Below are positions 1 to 8,857 of a DNA stretch of 34,923 nucleotides, one piece after another (position 1 is the first letter of the stretch; each line of letters opens with the position of its first letter). The notes beneath the pieces were generated by a model. It did no database searches, was not told the DNA's origin, and was given only the letters and a program-made list of their open reading frames with translations. Both the position numbers and the translations under genes were made by a program. This stretch comes from Nitrososphaeraceae archaeon (lineage in GTDB: Archaea > Thermoproteota > Nitrososphaeria > Nitrososphaerales > Nitrososphaeraceae), in contig WHTU01000035.1 in the NCBI GenBank assembly GCA_009377575.1, positions 1-34,923 on the forward strand, given 5' to 3'.

Positions 1-214
1 ATCTACTAACGTCAACGGCACCGAAATTTAACAATACTCCTCTATTTCCAGCATCAACAATTTTAACGCTAGACACAATAAGAATCGCAACTATTATCAC
101 ACCTACTATTGCAGGAATCGCAATTTTCATTATTCTCTTACTATAAGTTGAATTTGAGTACGGGTCTTCATAGGGATGCCTGGGTTTACCTCGTTTGAAT
201 GGATTCTTCGGCAT
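1..214 (-). CDS. SPFH/prohibitin-like membrane protein, N-terminal part (runs off the left edge)
   Basis: Read on the minus strand from the ATG at 214-212, the frame stays open for 71 codons to the window edge. It starts with a basic, proline-rich cytoplasmic stretch (MPKNPFKRGKPRHPYEDPYS), then one hydrophobic membrane segment (about residues 35-55), then VDAGNRGVLLNFGAVD. That last segment is the hallmark start of the SPFH (band 7/prohibitin) domain just outside the membrane anchor. Prohibitin-like proteins form large membrane-bound ring assemblies that scaffold membrane proteins and proteases; this role is family knowledge, not visible here. The gene lacks its C-terminal two thirds. A TATA-like box lies about 55 bases upstream. 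A second SPFH C-terminus on the same strand lies at the right edge of the window and is treated as a separate paralogue. Confidence 0.85.
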   Translation of the reverse strand, partial: MPKNPFKRGKPRHPYEDPYSNSTYSKRIMKIAIPAIVGVIIVAILIVSSVKIVDAGNRGVLLNFGAVDVSR

Positions 215-591
215 CTATATCAGATTAACCCCCCTGAAAAAGTTCATTATGATAGAATCACATTTACTACTTATATACATATATGAGATATCCTCATGTA
301 CTTCGAAGTCATACATATGACAGAGTAGACTGCGGATGTTACCCCTTATAACAATCATGTTTGCCAACACTACCATCAATTAAATGATGATGATAATGAA
401 GATGTCACCGGACAAAGGAGGTCACGACTACAATGGAATTCTGGAAAAAGTATAGCGAACATCAATAGGAAAAAAGTTACCTGCGGTAAAAGGTGTCTTC
501 TTTTCGACTTAATTTTCTAAGCCATTGGAAATCCTTCATTTGGAATCAACGTAGGAGTTCTAGGGGCATTAGTCAAGTCATGCTCCTGGAT
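215..591. other. Intergenic region without recognisable gene
   Basis: Apart from the TATA-like element near its left end, I see no coding frame or strong structure. The stretch has many stops in all frames. Confidence 0.4.
266..286 (-). promoter_or_regulatory. TATA-box region for the SPFH gene
   Basis: On the minus strand this reads CATATATGTATATAAGTAG, a good archaeal TATA element, about 55 bases before the ATG at 214. The spacing implies a leader of about 25-30 bases. No clear ribosome binding site is visible. Confidence 0.5.
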
Positions 592-914
592 CTATTCATC
601 AAGTCTTGAATCCGAGCAAAATGACAGGTCGTTTCTAGCTTTCAGAACAGCTTCGGTTTCATTCTGCATCAATAGATCTGAATATAATTCACACTGCCCT
701 TTGTAATACAACATTGAGTAATTACATGAATATGCCACATCCTCTGATAATATTTCATGAAAAGTACTACAAATTCTTATAAGATCGCTGTGTTACCTTT
801 GATTAGTTGTTGTGTTGCTCCTATCAGATAATATCTCGGCATAATTTGATCTCGTGCTAGTATTGGAGATATCATTGCTTCTGTTGTCTCAGCCTGATAC
901 ACTATTTCCTGCAA
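592..914 (-). pseudogene. Decayed conserved-hypothetical gene (two frame pieces)
   Basis: Two coding-like pieces follow each other on the minus strand. From the TTG at 914-912 one frame reads LQEIVYQAETTEAMISPILA, continues to QQLIKGNTAIL, and stops at a TAA near 785. A second frame then reads CSTFHEILSEDVAYSCNYSM, YYKGQCELYSDLLMQNETEA and ends RNDLSFCSDSRLDE before the TAG at 594-592. Joining them needs one frame change near 785-795. The composition (charged, with regular amphipathic pattern) looks like a real cytoplasmic protein, but I do not recognise the family. No intact copy is present in the window. Alternative: two unrelated chance frames. Confidence 0.4.
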
Positions 915-1390
915 ATTCTATGAGTATGATTATACCTATTATGTGAACCATCAGGAGGCTAGTTACTTTAAAGGAGATTCTCAAATTAGGTAAATTATAT
1001 CTTGATGACCTTATATACGCTTTCTATATGACCTATATTAGAAGTTCTTTCTGTCTCCAATAATAGTGAATGAAAAGATCAAAACGCCCGTACCAATAAC
1101 TGTGATAGATGTTAGTCTATGAAATCAGCCTGATGATGACAGTGACGCGCGCGCCGCCGGTAAGAATATAGCAAGCCGCGCCACTTCGTATCGCGATCTT
1201 GACCTACTGCAACACTATTTAATTGAATACTCTCCTGCCAGTCTATAGTTAGAAAAGGTTGTTTACAGTCATTTTCCCTGTGAGTTTCAGAATTACTTTC
1301 CCTATCTTACTAAGGTATATTATGACAGGAGAGGTGGCAGATCAGGAATGAAGCCTACAGCAAGTAGCGCCTGACCTACCACCAGACTAT
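915..1390. other. Intergenic region with a GC-rich patch at 1140-1200
   Basis: No complete gene is visible. Around 1140-1200 the base composition jumps to clearly GC-rich (runs of CG/GC such as acgcgcgcgccgccgg) in otherwise AT-rich DNA. A plus-strand open frame crosses the patch, reading DDDSDARAAGKNIASRATSY and ending YLIEYSPASL at a TAG near 1247, but it has no plausible start. It may be a fragment of foreign origin. Confidence 0.35.
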
Positions 1391-1690
1391 ACAGGGTTAC
1401 TTACTTTAGCTAAGGTATTAAAGGGTATTCCATCAATCTGTGAAGGCGCTGATGGGATCAACAATGTCGCTTGATCACTCACGTGATTTCTCCGATCAAG
1501 CAATACGGCATCTGGCAAATGCCTAGTTTCATGTTCAGAACGTGGTTGTTAAGTTATATCGGTTAAAACTTGGAGTCGCTTAAAGTTAATGAAAACATGT
1601 GTGATATCGGTGTCTAAATTACGGATACAGCCAGAGACAGGATAGTGGGTACCATCCGCATCCGGAGACTGGATACCAGATCATTATGTA
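1391..1690. repeat. Diverged long repeat, copy 1 (partner at 16040-16815)
   Basis: Three blocks match the second copy in the same order and orientation: about 1394-1530 with 16043-16176, 1539-1557 with 16525-16543, and 1607-1652 with 16738-16785. The first block includes the shared segments tattccatcaatctgtga and gatcaagcaatacggcatct (the latter with one difference). Copy 2 carries about 350 extra bases between blocks one and two. On the minus strand both copies can be read as a common peptide including HLPDAVLLD, RNHVSD and APSQIDGIP, so the repeat may carry a dead gene fragment; other frames are also open for short stretches. No transposase or terminal inverted repeats are visible. Confidence 0.6.
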
Positions 1691-1821
1691 GCAAAGCCCC
1701 GAGATATTGCTCCATGATTTATGAACAGAAACGAGATGGGATTAATATTAAACCAATCAAATGGTTTTCCGATAATAATAGATAATTACAGATACAAGAA
1801 TGAAGTTTGAAGTATTCATAG

Positions 1822-2065
1822 ACACAGGCTTTGAGCGCATGCTTGGTTGCCGGTATTATTACTATAGTGTTTATAGGTATTGCTACGGAATTTGGAGTAG
1901 AGTCTAGTGCCAGGGATGCCTTCAACAGAGGATTCTATTCTGTAGTAGTTTCAGATTGTGTGTCTTCGCCATATAGATGGACATGACAGATCACTTGAAA
2001 ACATGAGGAATTTAATAACCATTATAAATTCAGCAGAGATTGAGAATGTTTGGTTAAAACTCTAG
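1822..2065 (+). pseudogene. C-terminal fragment of an isochorismatase-family hydrolase
   Basis: The plus frame reads QALSACLVAGIITIVFIGIA, then TEFGVESSARDAFNRGFY and SVVVSDCVSS. After a one-base frame change near 1975 it continues DGHDRSLENMRNLITIINSA and ends EIENVWLKL at the TAG 2063-2065. The GIATEFGVESSARDAF segment and the VVVSDCVSS strand are characteristic of the C-terminal half of cysteine hydrolases of the isochorismatase superfamily. In this fragment the position usually held by the catalytic Cys is Gly (TEFGVES), as in one subfamily. The N-terminal half with the catalytic Asp and Lys is missing. It is a different subfamily from the intact enzyme at 6544-7182, so it is not simply a piece of a duplicate of it. 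Confidence 0.65.
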
Positions 2066-2533
2066 AAGAAGAGCGGCTTCTGTTGCTATCTACATGTTCG
2101 ATAATTTCTGCTGCAAACGCAGTTGTAGTGCTATTTTCAAGCTCTATACTCTTTGAATGCATTCTTTCAAGGTTCTTCTGCCGCTGCTGAGGGTTGTTGC
2201 TGCTACTCACTCTCTTCCTGCAGCCTGCTACTTCCGCTATTCTCTTCGTCCCCCACAGGTTTATCAAAAGGTAGGCCACTTATTATAGATAGTATTCACT
2301 AGTTATAATTTGGTATTTCGCTTATCACTGATAGGATAGCTACTGCAGATCAGACCATCTTCATACATGAGTCTTCGGTTCGAAGGGAGATTTGGACAAC
2401 ACAAAGAGCACTGTACAACACAAAGAACACTACCAATCGCAAACATGACTTTCACATCAAATGAGTATGAACCAACATAATAATAAAGTAAAAAAAAGTG
2501 ATAGGATGGGGGTTAGATTATTCGTTGCTTATG
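2066..2533. other. Intergenic region with weak coding-like traces
   Basis: A minus-strand open frame at 2022-2279 overlaps the fragment above and gives a Ser/Arg/Gln-rich peptide of unknown kind. Two phases of the minus strand show low-complexity acidic and Gln/Ala-rich peptides broken by stops. I see no supportable gene. Confidence 0.3.
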
Positions 2534-2724
2534 TTATCTGCCTGCTGCTGCGGCTGCTGCAGCTCCTCCCGCTGCTGCTGCGGCTGCTGATGAACCTCCT
2601 TTCTTTTTCTTCTTCTTTGCCTCAGCATCCTCTGTTACTATGCAGATGAAACTAAAAGTACCGCTATTGCCGTTATTGCTATGACCGCAAGAGAGTAACT
2701 TTGAGTCTGCTTGTTTTTATTCAT
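2534..2724 (-). pseudogene. Small exported Ala-rich protein, frameshifted
   Basis: From the ATG at 2724-2722 the minus strand encodes a signal peptide (MNKNKQTQSYSLAVIAITAI then AVLLVSSA) and then hits TAG TAA. Skipping two bases (the TA in GCATAGTAACAG, near 2638-2641) restores VTEDAEAKKKKKKGG, a run of Ala/Gly residues and an end AAAAGR with TAA at 2536-2534. The design (signal peptide, Lys block, poly-Ala/Gly) parallels the intact exported protein at 24626-24934 and suggests a related surface protein. The GCA/GCC/GCT-rich tract is prone to slippage, but the lesion lies outside it, next to the signal-peptide end. It could be a sequencing error or a true loss. Confidence 0.55.
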
Positions 2725-2855
2725 AGGTATTCTTCTATCACGAAATGTAGTATACTTACTTTATTAACATGAATTATAGTAGAGTATTACGTTAATTTCT
2801 TATTCTTTTTTCAAATTGGATGCCATCTAAAATTGATTTTAATGAATGATCCTCT

Positions 2856-3078
2856 TCATGACTCACCTACCTCTGATCTTTTCAACTTTCCTAATACTTC
2901 TCTACCAATAGAGATCGGCATATTTTTTTTGGATCAATCTTCTGTTCGGGAGTTTAAGTGCGTAAATCTGTATTCACGATCCAAATTGCTTTGCACCAAG
3001 AATTCCATGTCATTCAGAAAATTGATGCCAAAGAACTTTCCGTATACGAATTCATCTTCTAATATAGGATAAAGGTTT
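2856..3078 (-). pseudogene. Decayed minus-strand gene with in-frame TGA
   Basis: A minus frame reads NLYPILEDEFVYGKFFGINF, LNDMEFLVQSNLDREYRFTH and LNSRTED, then TGA, and continues in the same frame SKKNMPISIGREVLGKLKRS to EVGES and TGA at 2858-2856. The even charge distribution in both pieces suggests one former gene. I do not recognise the family, and the start is lost in or before the adjacent Cdc48 gene start. A plus-strand frame of 79 codons lies on the same DNA and is the less likely reading. Confidence 0.3.
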
Positions 3079-3084
3079 GCAAAA

Positions 3085-5340
3085 ATGTATAAAGAGTTAC
3101 TGACAACATTATCTGATATGCCCGGCGATAATACCAAAAATGCCGACTTAAAAATACTTGACGCTTATAGTAGAGATGTTGGTAGAGGGATTGCCCGCAT
3201 CGACTACGACTCTATGGATCTATTGAATGCTTCTACTGGAGATGTCATAGAAATAAAAGGTGGTGAAAAAAGCAAGAGTACCAGAAGGACAGTAGCCAAG
3301 TGTTTGCCGTTATATCCTTCTGATGAAGGTAAAGGTATAATCAGAATTGATGGTCTTGTTAGGAATAATGCAGGTCTGGCCATAGGAGATATCGGAGTTG
3401 TAAAAAAGATCAAAGCCATACCTGCAGAAAAAGTGATTGTAGCTCCACTAGAAGCAATTCCACCTATTGATGAGAGATATCTTACTGAATCACTTGAAAG
3501 TGTTTGCATGACAAAAGGAGATAACGTGATGGTCCCTTATTTTGGCGGAAGACTCACCCTTCAAGTTATTGGCCTTTCACCTGCTGCAACTGATGCAGTA
3601 ATCATCAGCCAGAAAACAATATTCACTATAGCAACATCCGATCAGGCTCTAATACGTGGAGATGCGAGAGCTGTTGCCTACGAAGACATAGGTGGGTTGA
3701 AGGATGAGATCCAAAAGGTAAGGGAGATGATAGAGCTCCCGTTACGACATCCCGAGATATTTGAAAAACTTGGCATAGAAGCTCCAAAAGGTATTCTATT
3801 GCATGGACCTCCCGGTACTGGCAAGACATTATTGGCGAAGGCAGTAGCCAATGAAAGTAATTCGCATTTTATCAGTATATCTGGACCTGAAATAATGAGT
3901 AAATTCTATGGAGAATCCGAAGCACGTTTAAGGGAAATATTTAAAGAAGCAAGGGAAAAGGCCCCTTCAATAATATTCATAGACGAAATAGACTCTATCG
4001 CACCAAAAAGAGAAGAGGTAATGGGAGAAGTAGAGAGAAGAGTAGTTTCACAATTGCTTTCAGTCATGGATGGTTTGGAGGCTAGAGGAAAAGTGATAGT
4101 TATAGCGGCAAGTAACAGACCAAACGCAATAGATCCTGCATTGCGTCGACCAGGCAGATTTGATAGGGAGATCGAGATTAAAGTTCCCGATAAGCGTGGC
4201 AGACTAGAAGTACTGCAAGTACATACAAGAAATATGCCCTTGAACACCGATGTAGACCAAGATAGGATTGCTGCTGTAACTCATGGATTTGTAGGAGCTG
4301 ATTTAGAGTATTTGTGTAAGGAAGCAGCTATGAAATGTCTGCGTAGGATGTTACCTGAGCTTAATTTGGAAGAAGAAAAGCTTTTGCCAGAAACATTAGA
4401 AAAGCTCATAATAACTATGAATGATTTCCAGTATGCAATACGGGAAGTAACCCCATCTGCTATGAGAGAAGTCTATGTAGAGCCACCAGAAGTGAAATGG
4501 GATGATATAGGTGGATTAGACTCAGTTAAGCGAGAATTACAGGAAGCTGTTGAATGGCCTATGCGCTTTCCAGATATGTACAAACAGTTAGGACATACAG
4601 TACCAAAGGGAATATTGTTGCATGGGCCTTCAGGTACGGGTAAGACTATGCTTGCAAAGGCAGTAGCGACGGAATCAGAGGCGAATTTTATCAGTATCAA
4701 GGGGCCCGAGCTCATGTCAAAATGGGTAGGAGAGTCTGAAAAAGGAATTAGGGATATTTTTAGAAAGGCAAGGCAAGCTTCACCATGTGTTATTTTCTTC
4801 GATGAAGTTGATTCCATTGCACCTATCAGAGGAGGAGGGATGGAAGGTATTGGTGGTGGCGGTCATCCAAGTTCAGAAAGAATGATGTCACAGCTGCTCA
4901 CAGAGATGGATGGCATACAAGAGATTCATGATGTAGTTGTAATAGCCGCGACTAATAGAGTAGACATGATGGATACTGCTTTACTAAGACCTGGTCGCTT
5001 TGATAAGATCGTATACATACCCAATCCTGACAAGAATACAAGAGAAAGAATCCTACTGATTAACGTTAAAGGGAAACCAATTAGCGATGATATAGATCTA
5101 AAGAGATTAGCAGACATGACAGAAGGGTTTAGCGGAGCGGATGTATCATCAGTTGCAAATACTGCCGTATCTTTAGTTCTACATGATTATATACAAAAAT
5201 ATCCAACTCCTGAAGAAGCATTAAAACATACCTCAGAAGCATGTGTATCTATTAGACATTTCGAAGTTGCTGTTAAAAATGTAAGAAGGCAAAGAGAGAT
5301 GAGACCAGAAGAGAAAATGAATTTATCACATTTTAGATAG
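3085..5340 (+). CDS. Cdc48/VAT-type AAA+ ATPase, two ATPase rings
   Basis: A hexameric unfoldase that pulls proteins apart with ATP, in archaea thought to feed the 20S proteasome. Residues about 20-190 form the N-domain (double-psi barrel plus a second lobe). D1 has Walker A GPPGTGKT at 241-248, Walker B FIDEID at 298-303 and a pore loop KFYGESE. D2 has Walker A GPSGTGKT at 514-521, Walker B FFDEVD with Asp573-Glu574 and a pore loop KWVGESE. Both rings keep the RPGRFD arginine-finger motif. At 751 residues it has the normal length of the family. The ATG at 3085 follows a GGATAAAGG stretch. The tail ends SHFR; this is not a clear HbYX motif (hydrophobic-Tyr-any), which proteasome activators use to open the gate. 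D2 contains a Gly-rich insertion ([11 protein letters not shown]) after Walker B. It stands alone, followed by a palindrome. Thaumarchaeota often carry several Cdc48 paralogues; this may be one of them. Confidence 0.96.
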   Translation: MYKELLTTLSDMPGDNTKNADLKILDAYSRDVGRGIARIDYDSMDLLNASTGDVIEIKGGEKSKSTRRTVAKCLPLYPSDEGKGIIRIDGLVRNNAGLAIGDIGVVKKIKAIPAEKVIVAPLEAIPPIDERYLTESLESVCMTKGDNVMVPYFGGRLTLQVIGLSPAATDAVIISQKTIFTIATSDQALIRGDARAVAYEDIGGLKDEIQKVREMIELPLRHPEIFEKLGIEAPKGILLHGPPGTGKTLLAKAVANESNSHFISISGPEIMSKFYGESEARLREIFKEAREKAPSIIFIDEIDSIAPKREEVMGEVERRVVSQLLSVMDGLEARGKVIVIAASNRPNAIDPALRRPGRFDREIEIKVPDKRGRLEVLQVHTRNMPLNTDVDQDRIAAVTHGFVGADLEYLCKEAAMKCLRRMLPELNLEEEKLLPETLEKLIITMNDFQYAIREVTPSAMREVYVEPPEVKWDDIGGLDSVKRELQEAVEWPMRFPDMYKQLGHTVPKGILLHGPSGTGKTMLAKAVATESEANFISIKGPELMSKWVGESEKGIRDIFRKARQASPCVIFFDEVDSIAPIRGGGMEGIGGGGHPSSERMMSQLLTEMDGIQEIHDVVVIAATNRVDMMDTALLRPGRFDKIVYIPNPDKNTRERILLINVKGKPISDDIDLKRLADMTEGFSGADVSSVANTAVSLVLHDYIQKYPTPEEALKHTSEACVSIRHFEVAVKNVRRQREMRPEEKMNLSHFR

Positions 5341-5349
5341 AGAAGTAAT

Positions 5350-5395
5350 GAGAGAGCTCTCTCTATAGAAATGGATAAAATCTAAATTTTGTTTT
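5350..5395 (+). terminator. Palindrome plus T-rich stretch after the Cdc48 gene
   Basis: A perfect 14-base palindrome GAGAGAGCTCTCTC (5350-5363) lies ten bases after the Cdc48 stop, followed by a T-rich stretch (attttgtttt). A T-tract is the usual archaeal termination signal; the hairpin may add to it. Confidence 0.4.
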
Positions 5396-6016
5396 CTAGA
5401 TATTGAACTGCCTAAGCATTTGTGCCCTTAGTCCAAACATAATAAATATGGATTGCAAAGCGGAACGGAACTTGATAAATTATCATGTCTAAATAATAAG
5501 GAAGTGAGGGATAATGGTTAGCTTTAGATATAGGTGTAAATAGCATCTTATGAACTAGTCAAACAATACGGTAAAATGCGCAAGTGAACGTACGTATTGA
5601 TGAAAATGGCGATCTAATTACTTTTACCTTCGGAAAGAGCAAAATTTGAAATCCTGGCATTGGCAAGAACTCTACATTTAGTATTAGATCAGATCGGGGT
5701 GACGATACAGTGATATCCCATAGCCCCTTCATATACTCCAAGGTACGATGCATGATCTTCGCTTATCACTGATTTGCTTAATACAGTCGATACAACTGGA
5801 ATAATCGTTTTATTAACTAATTGCAACAATTTATCTTGTAACCTGAACAACAAATTTGAATGAGACGTACAGAGAAAAGGTTCCCAGGAGGATTTCCAAT
5901 GCAAAGTAATGTAAACTACTATAGTAGGAATGCTAGGATCTAACTAAAGATATTAGGGAAAGATGCTTGGGAATACTTATACGAACTGTCGGGAATCTAA
6001 TATAGAGGTTTTTGAA
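5396..6016. other. Intergenic region with short coding-like traces
   Basis: From about 5584 a plus frame reads VNVRIDENGDLITFTFGKSK before a TGA; it resembles a beta-hairpin-rich fragment but nothing I can name. From 5940 on, the DNA is similar to the region upstream of the second zinc-ribbon gene (12163-12232), including a peptide GKDAWEYLYELSG that matches GEKALESLYKLG there. Otherwise I see nothing. Confidence 0.35.
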
Positions 6017-6142
6017 ATGGAGGTTTGTTGTCGTATGTGTGGTGTAAGCAGTGATCAAGCTATAGTGATAATGAGATCAGATTTTGGTGACGTTTTATGT
6101 CAATCGTGCTATGAGAAAAGGTTAGACGAATGGGCTAAATGA
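6017..6142 (+). CDS. Tiny zinc-ribbon protein (41 residues), copy 1
   Basis: ATG at 6017, stop TGA at 6140-6142. The protein begins MEVCCRMCGVSSDQAIVIMR and has a second pair in VLCQSCYEKRLDEWAK. Two CxxC knuckles about 22 residues apart form a treble-clef/zinc-ribbon-like zinc site. The C-terminal YEKRLDEWAK helix is nearly identical in the second copy at 12233-12373. Conservation of both Cys pairs and the reading frame in two diverged copies is good evidence that it is real despite its size. The function is unknown; small zinc ribbons in archaea are often nucleic-acid or protein-binding accessory factors. Confidence 0.6.
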   Translation: MEVCCRMCGVSSDQAIVIMRSDFGDVLCQSCYEKRLDEWAK

Positions 6143-6543
6143 TGCTTGAGTGAATTTGAGCGATGGATGTTGGCAACATCAAAAGGGACGATGTTGACAT
6201 ATTGACATATTGACGATACGGGAAATATTATCCACCTATGACTTCTTTCTGTGAGGTTGATGCGCAGCCATCCCTCTAGTAGGAATTTGTCTCTAAATTC
6301 TAGTCGCAGCCATCAGGTCATTTTGAACAGCTTTTACCTCGACTGAGAAAATGACAAACAGATAGATTGCTCATCGGAATGTGACAGCACAGGATAATAG
6401 CATAATACGATCTTCATATCATATCAATTTCTAGATACTCTGCTCTGTCTTACCCTTCTGAGATCGATCAGTTTATGCTTTTCTAGGAATCGACTGACTC
6501 TCGCGTCTGACATATCATTATAATCTGTCGTTCCTCCCTCGAT
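6143..6543. other. Intergenic region with a short tandem repeat
   Basis: An 8-base unit tgacatat is repeated (6195-6214: two full units and a partial third). No gene is visible on either strand. Confidence 0.4.
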
Positions 6544-7182
6544 TTATTTCAAGAGCTTGATTATTTTCTCGAAACCATTAATACTAGTTACTATACCATA
6601 GTAATCCCGAACGCGTTCTAAGGTAGTTTCATAGTGCTTTTTAACCCCTGAAGCGGTAGCATCTGAAATCAATATCACGTCATAACCCAAATTGAATCCA
6701 TCTCTAAGTGATGTCTCTACGCAAATTGATGTATCTATGCCACAGAAAATCAGAGTATTTATTCGCACACTTTGAAGCCACACCCTTAGTTCTGTATCCT
6801 GAAAAGCGGAATCACGTCTCTTAATTATAACATGATCATTTCTTCCTGGCTTGATCTCATCAATTATACGAGAGTCCCATGTTCCTCTAACAGTAATCGG
6901 TACTTTTAGCCTCTCTTCTCGCGTCCTTGGAAGGATCATGTGAATGTTGGTTAACAGATCAATCCCGCTTCGCTCTCGTACGGCCTCCGTATAAAATATA
7001 GGGATATCCTCATTCCTACAAAAAGCTATCAGAGTCCGCATTCTCGGAATTATTTTTCTAAAGGCTTCGATATTCATGCCTAGTTTATCATAAGAACCGC
7101 CTTTACTTACGAAGCCATTTTGCATGTCTACTACTACTAGACCAAAACTAAGAGCCGTCTTACCAACTTGGACTCGTAACAT
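6544..7182 (-). CDS. Isochorismatase-family cysteine hydrolase
   Basis: A Rossmann-like alpha/beta hydrolase, family members of which cleave amide or ether bonds (nicotinamidase, isochorismatase, ureidoacrylate or biuret amidohydrolase). I chose the ATG at 7182 (MLRVQVGKTALSFGLVVVDM), giving 212 residues, the usual family length. An upstream ATG at 7344 would add 54 hydrophobic residues not typical of the family. The triad is complete: Asp19 in VVVDMQNGF, Lys121 in IIKRRDSAF and Cys154 in CGIDTSICVE. The cis-peptide region before Cys is also typical. The substrate cannot be told from sequence. Fragments of two further family members lie at 1822-2065 and 12706-13077; the latter is a close paralogue of this gene. 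Confidence 0.9.
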   Translation of the reverse strand: MLRVQVGKTALSFGLVVVDMQNGFVSKGGSYDKLGMNIEAFRKIIPRMRTLIAFCRNEDIPIFYTEAVRERSGIDLLTNIHMILPRTREERLKVPITVRGTWDSRIIDEIKPGRNDHVIIKRRDSAFQDTELRVWLQSVRINTLIFCGIDTSICVETSLRDGFNLGYDVILISDATASGVKKHYETTLERVRDYYGIVTSINGFEKIIKLLK

Positions 7183-7587
7183 AATCAGTAATTCTGCAAC
7201 ATCCATAAATTTCTTGTTGCACACACAAGATAACATGATTCCAGGTAATGGAATATAATGGATTACTTGAAATACTGTACAAAAACCAAGAGCGAACAGA
7301 AAAGGCTCTAACTTATACTTAGATAGATAAAATTTTTTATCCATCTAGGTCCTGGAGAACATATCTAAACTTCGCTATACCTGACTATAATGTTGGAAAT
7401 CAATATTGATAATTCTGAACAATCAGAAGAGCTTTTTCATAATAATGGCTAAATCACCGATAATTATGCTTGATCATTCTTCAAAGTCTGCTTATTTTGC
7501 ATCACGGAAATTATCGAAATCAGTTAGTTTAGTAAGAGTTCAGTGTTCAAAGTAAGGTTAAAATCCAGCCTCCAACTGGACAAGAAC
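7183..7587. other. Intergenic region, upstream of two divergent genes
   Basis: The frame of the cysteine hydrolase stays open up to 7344 with a hydrophobic leader-like peptide, so an N-terminal extension is possible. The rest (7345-7587) shows no coding frame. Confidence 0.35.
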
Positions 7588-7734
7588 ATGGATGGATTGG
7601 CATGCTTTGCCGGGCTTGCCCTTGCTGGTGGAATACTAGCTGTTTTATTGGGACTAGGCTGGTATGGGGACAGAAAAGAGACAAGGCATATGAGGCAGCC
7701 CAACCTGAGGAAGGCTGTAGCTCAGACCGAGTAG
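7588..7734 (+). CDS. Possible small single-pass membrane protein
   Basis: From the ATG at 7588 the frame encodes MDGLACFAGLALAGGILAVL, then LGLGWYGDRKE and a short basic tail ending AVAQTE. There is one Gly/Ala-rich membrane helix with an inside-positive C-terminal end. A longer frame starts at 7543 without better signals. A competing frame on the same DNA gives WGQKRDKAYEAAQPEEG, so a frame change inside the gene is possible. Weakly supported. Confidence 0.35.
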   Translation: MDGLACFAGLALAGGILAVLLGLGWYGDRKETRHMRQPNLRKAVAQTE

Positions 7735-7770
7735 CTAGGATGATGAGCGTCAGATTAACTATCCGACATA

Positions 7771-7940
7771 TCAGCTGCAAGAATAATAATCATCAAAATT
7801 TTTAGGTCTACCTTTGAAATATTCGATCGTTTTTTCCACACTATCTTTGTCCCTAGTGTGTCATCAAGTTTTCCTATGCTATTCTTAACCTATTGTAAGC
7901 CATCATAAAACATTTGAGCTGTTTTTTCTTTATCTGTCAT
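7771..7940 (-). pseudogene. Small cytoplasmic protein gene with stop and 2-base duplication
   Basis: From the ATG at 7940-7938 the frame reads MTDKEKTAQMFYDGLQ, then TAG (7892-7890), then VKNSIGKLDDTLGTKIV. There a GTGTGG (one extra GT) shifts the frame. After removing the two bases it reads EKTIEYFKGRPKNFDDYYSC and ends at TGA 7773-7771. The corrected product is about 55 residues, charged and helical. I do not recognise the family. Two independent lesions in 170 bases argue for a true pseudogene rather than one sequencing error. Confidence 0.5.
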
Positions 7941-8095
7941 TTTATTTCTGCTTCTTATTTGAAGGCGCCAAGTACCTTGGGTTTGCCCTTTTAATCTAAT
8001 ACCTACTAATATTGCTTAATATTCTTCTAATAATAACAAATGAGGATAACAATCATCAAATTAAACATTTTAAGGTTGAGTTTGGTTATTGTAAT

Positions 8096-8857
8096 ATGTC
8101 ACATGCAGCTCCAATTGAAATTCGTCCAGTAAAGAAGGTAAATCTTAAAGGCGGCACTTTAGTTGATGGCTTTCCCAGCGGCGGACTATCAAATTCTATC
8201 GCTTCGATGTGCTTTATGAGTTCCATGCGAAATGAACTAGTTTCGGTATTAGAGTCACCGGCATTTCCACCTGTATCGACAGTACGCGGCGGGATTGCAA
8301 ATTTTCCAGCTAGAATCTATGCCAATGAGGATCTCGGTGTTTCTTTTCTGATTTCCGAACTGAATTTGAACCAGTCATTGTATTATGATGTCGCAAAAAT
8401 AATCTTGGGATGGGCAAAAGAGAATGGATGCGAACTTGTAATTAGTTCTGGAAATGTCTTCACCCGAGATACTAAAGAAACGAAACAATTTCGCAAAGAA
8501 CACAATCCTCAAAAAAAATTATTTGGTGCAGCCAGCACGGAAAGTGCAAAGCAGAAGATGATAAATAGCGACATCACAGCATTGGAGTTATATAATGGCT
8601 CCGTTGCTGGGATCCCTGCTCTGTTACTAAATGAGGGAGCAAGTATAAATTTTGATGTTATTGTGTTGTTAGGAAAAACGCACATCCAAACCTCCGAGTA
8701 CAGAGCAGCTGCTGCGGTTTCGCAGGCAATCATGAAAATAATTCCTGGGTTAACTTGTGATACTAAATTTTTAATATCAATGGCAAGAAAATATGAACAA
8801 GATTTGAAGAGGCTTGGAGTGATCCAAGGAGGATATAGTATAGATCCTTATCAGTAA
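8096..8857 (+). CDS. PAC2-family protein (proteasome assembly chaperone-like)
   Basis: Archaeal PAC2-family (PbaB-like) proteins are related to eukaryotic Pac1/Pac2 chaperones, which help assemble the 20S alpha ring; the role here is inferred from the family. The start is placed at the ATG at 8096 (MSHAAPIEIRPVKKVNLKGG), 253 residues. A TTTTAAGG TATA-like element lies about 27 bases upstream, fitting leaderless transcription; the frame is open from 8012. Family signs are the opening strand followed by TLVDGFPSGGLSNSIASMC (a Gly-rich loop), the ELVSVLESPAFPPVSTVRGG segment and a C-terminal helix with ALLLNEGASINFDVIVLLGK. It is transcribed alone. The Cdc48 ATPase 2.7 kb away belongs to the same protein-quality-control theme. 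Confidence 0.85.
   Translation: MSHAAPIEIRPVKKVNLKGGTLVDGFPSGGLSNSIASMCFMSSMRNELVSVLESPAFPPVSTVRGGIANFPARIYANEDLGVSFLISELNLNQSLYYDVAKIILGWAKENGCELVISSGNVFTRDTKETKQFRKEHNPQKKLFGAASTESAKQKMINSDITALELYNGSVAGIPALLLNEGASINFDVIVLLGKTHIQTSEYRAAAAVSQAIMKIIPGLTCDTKFLISMARKYEQDLKRLGVIQGGYSIDPYQ

Noticed and set aside
2365-2390. cttcggttcgaag as a possible tRNA T-loop
   Set aside because: It is a short palindrome without the other tRNA arms.
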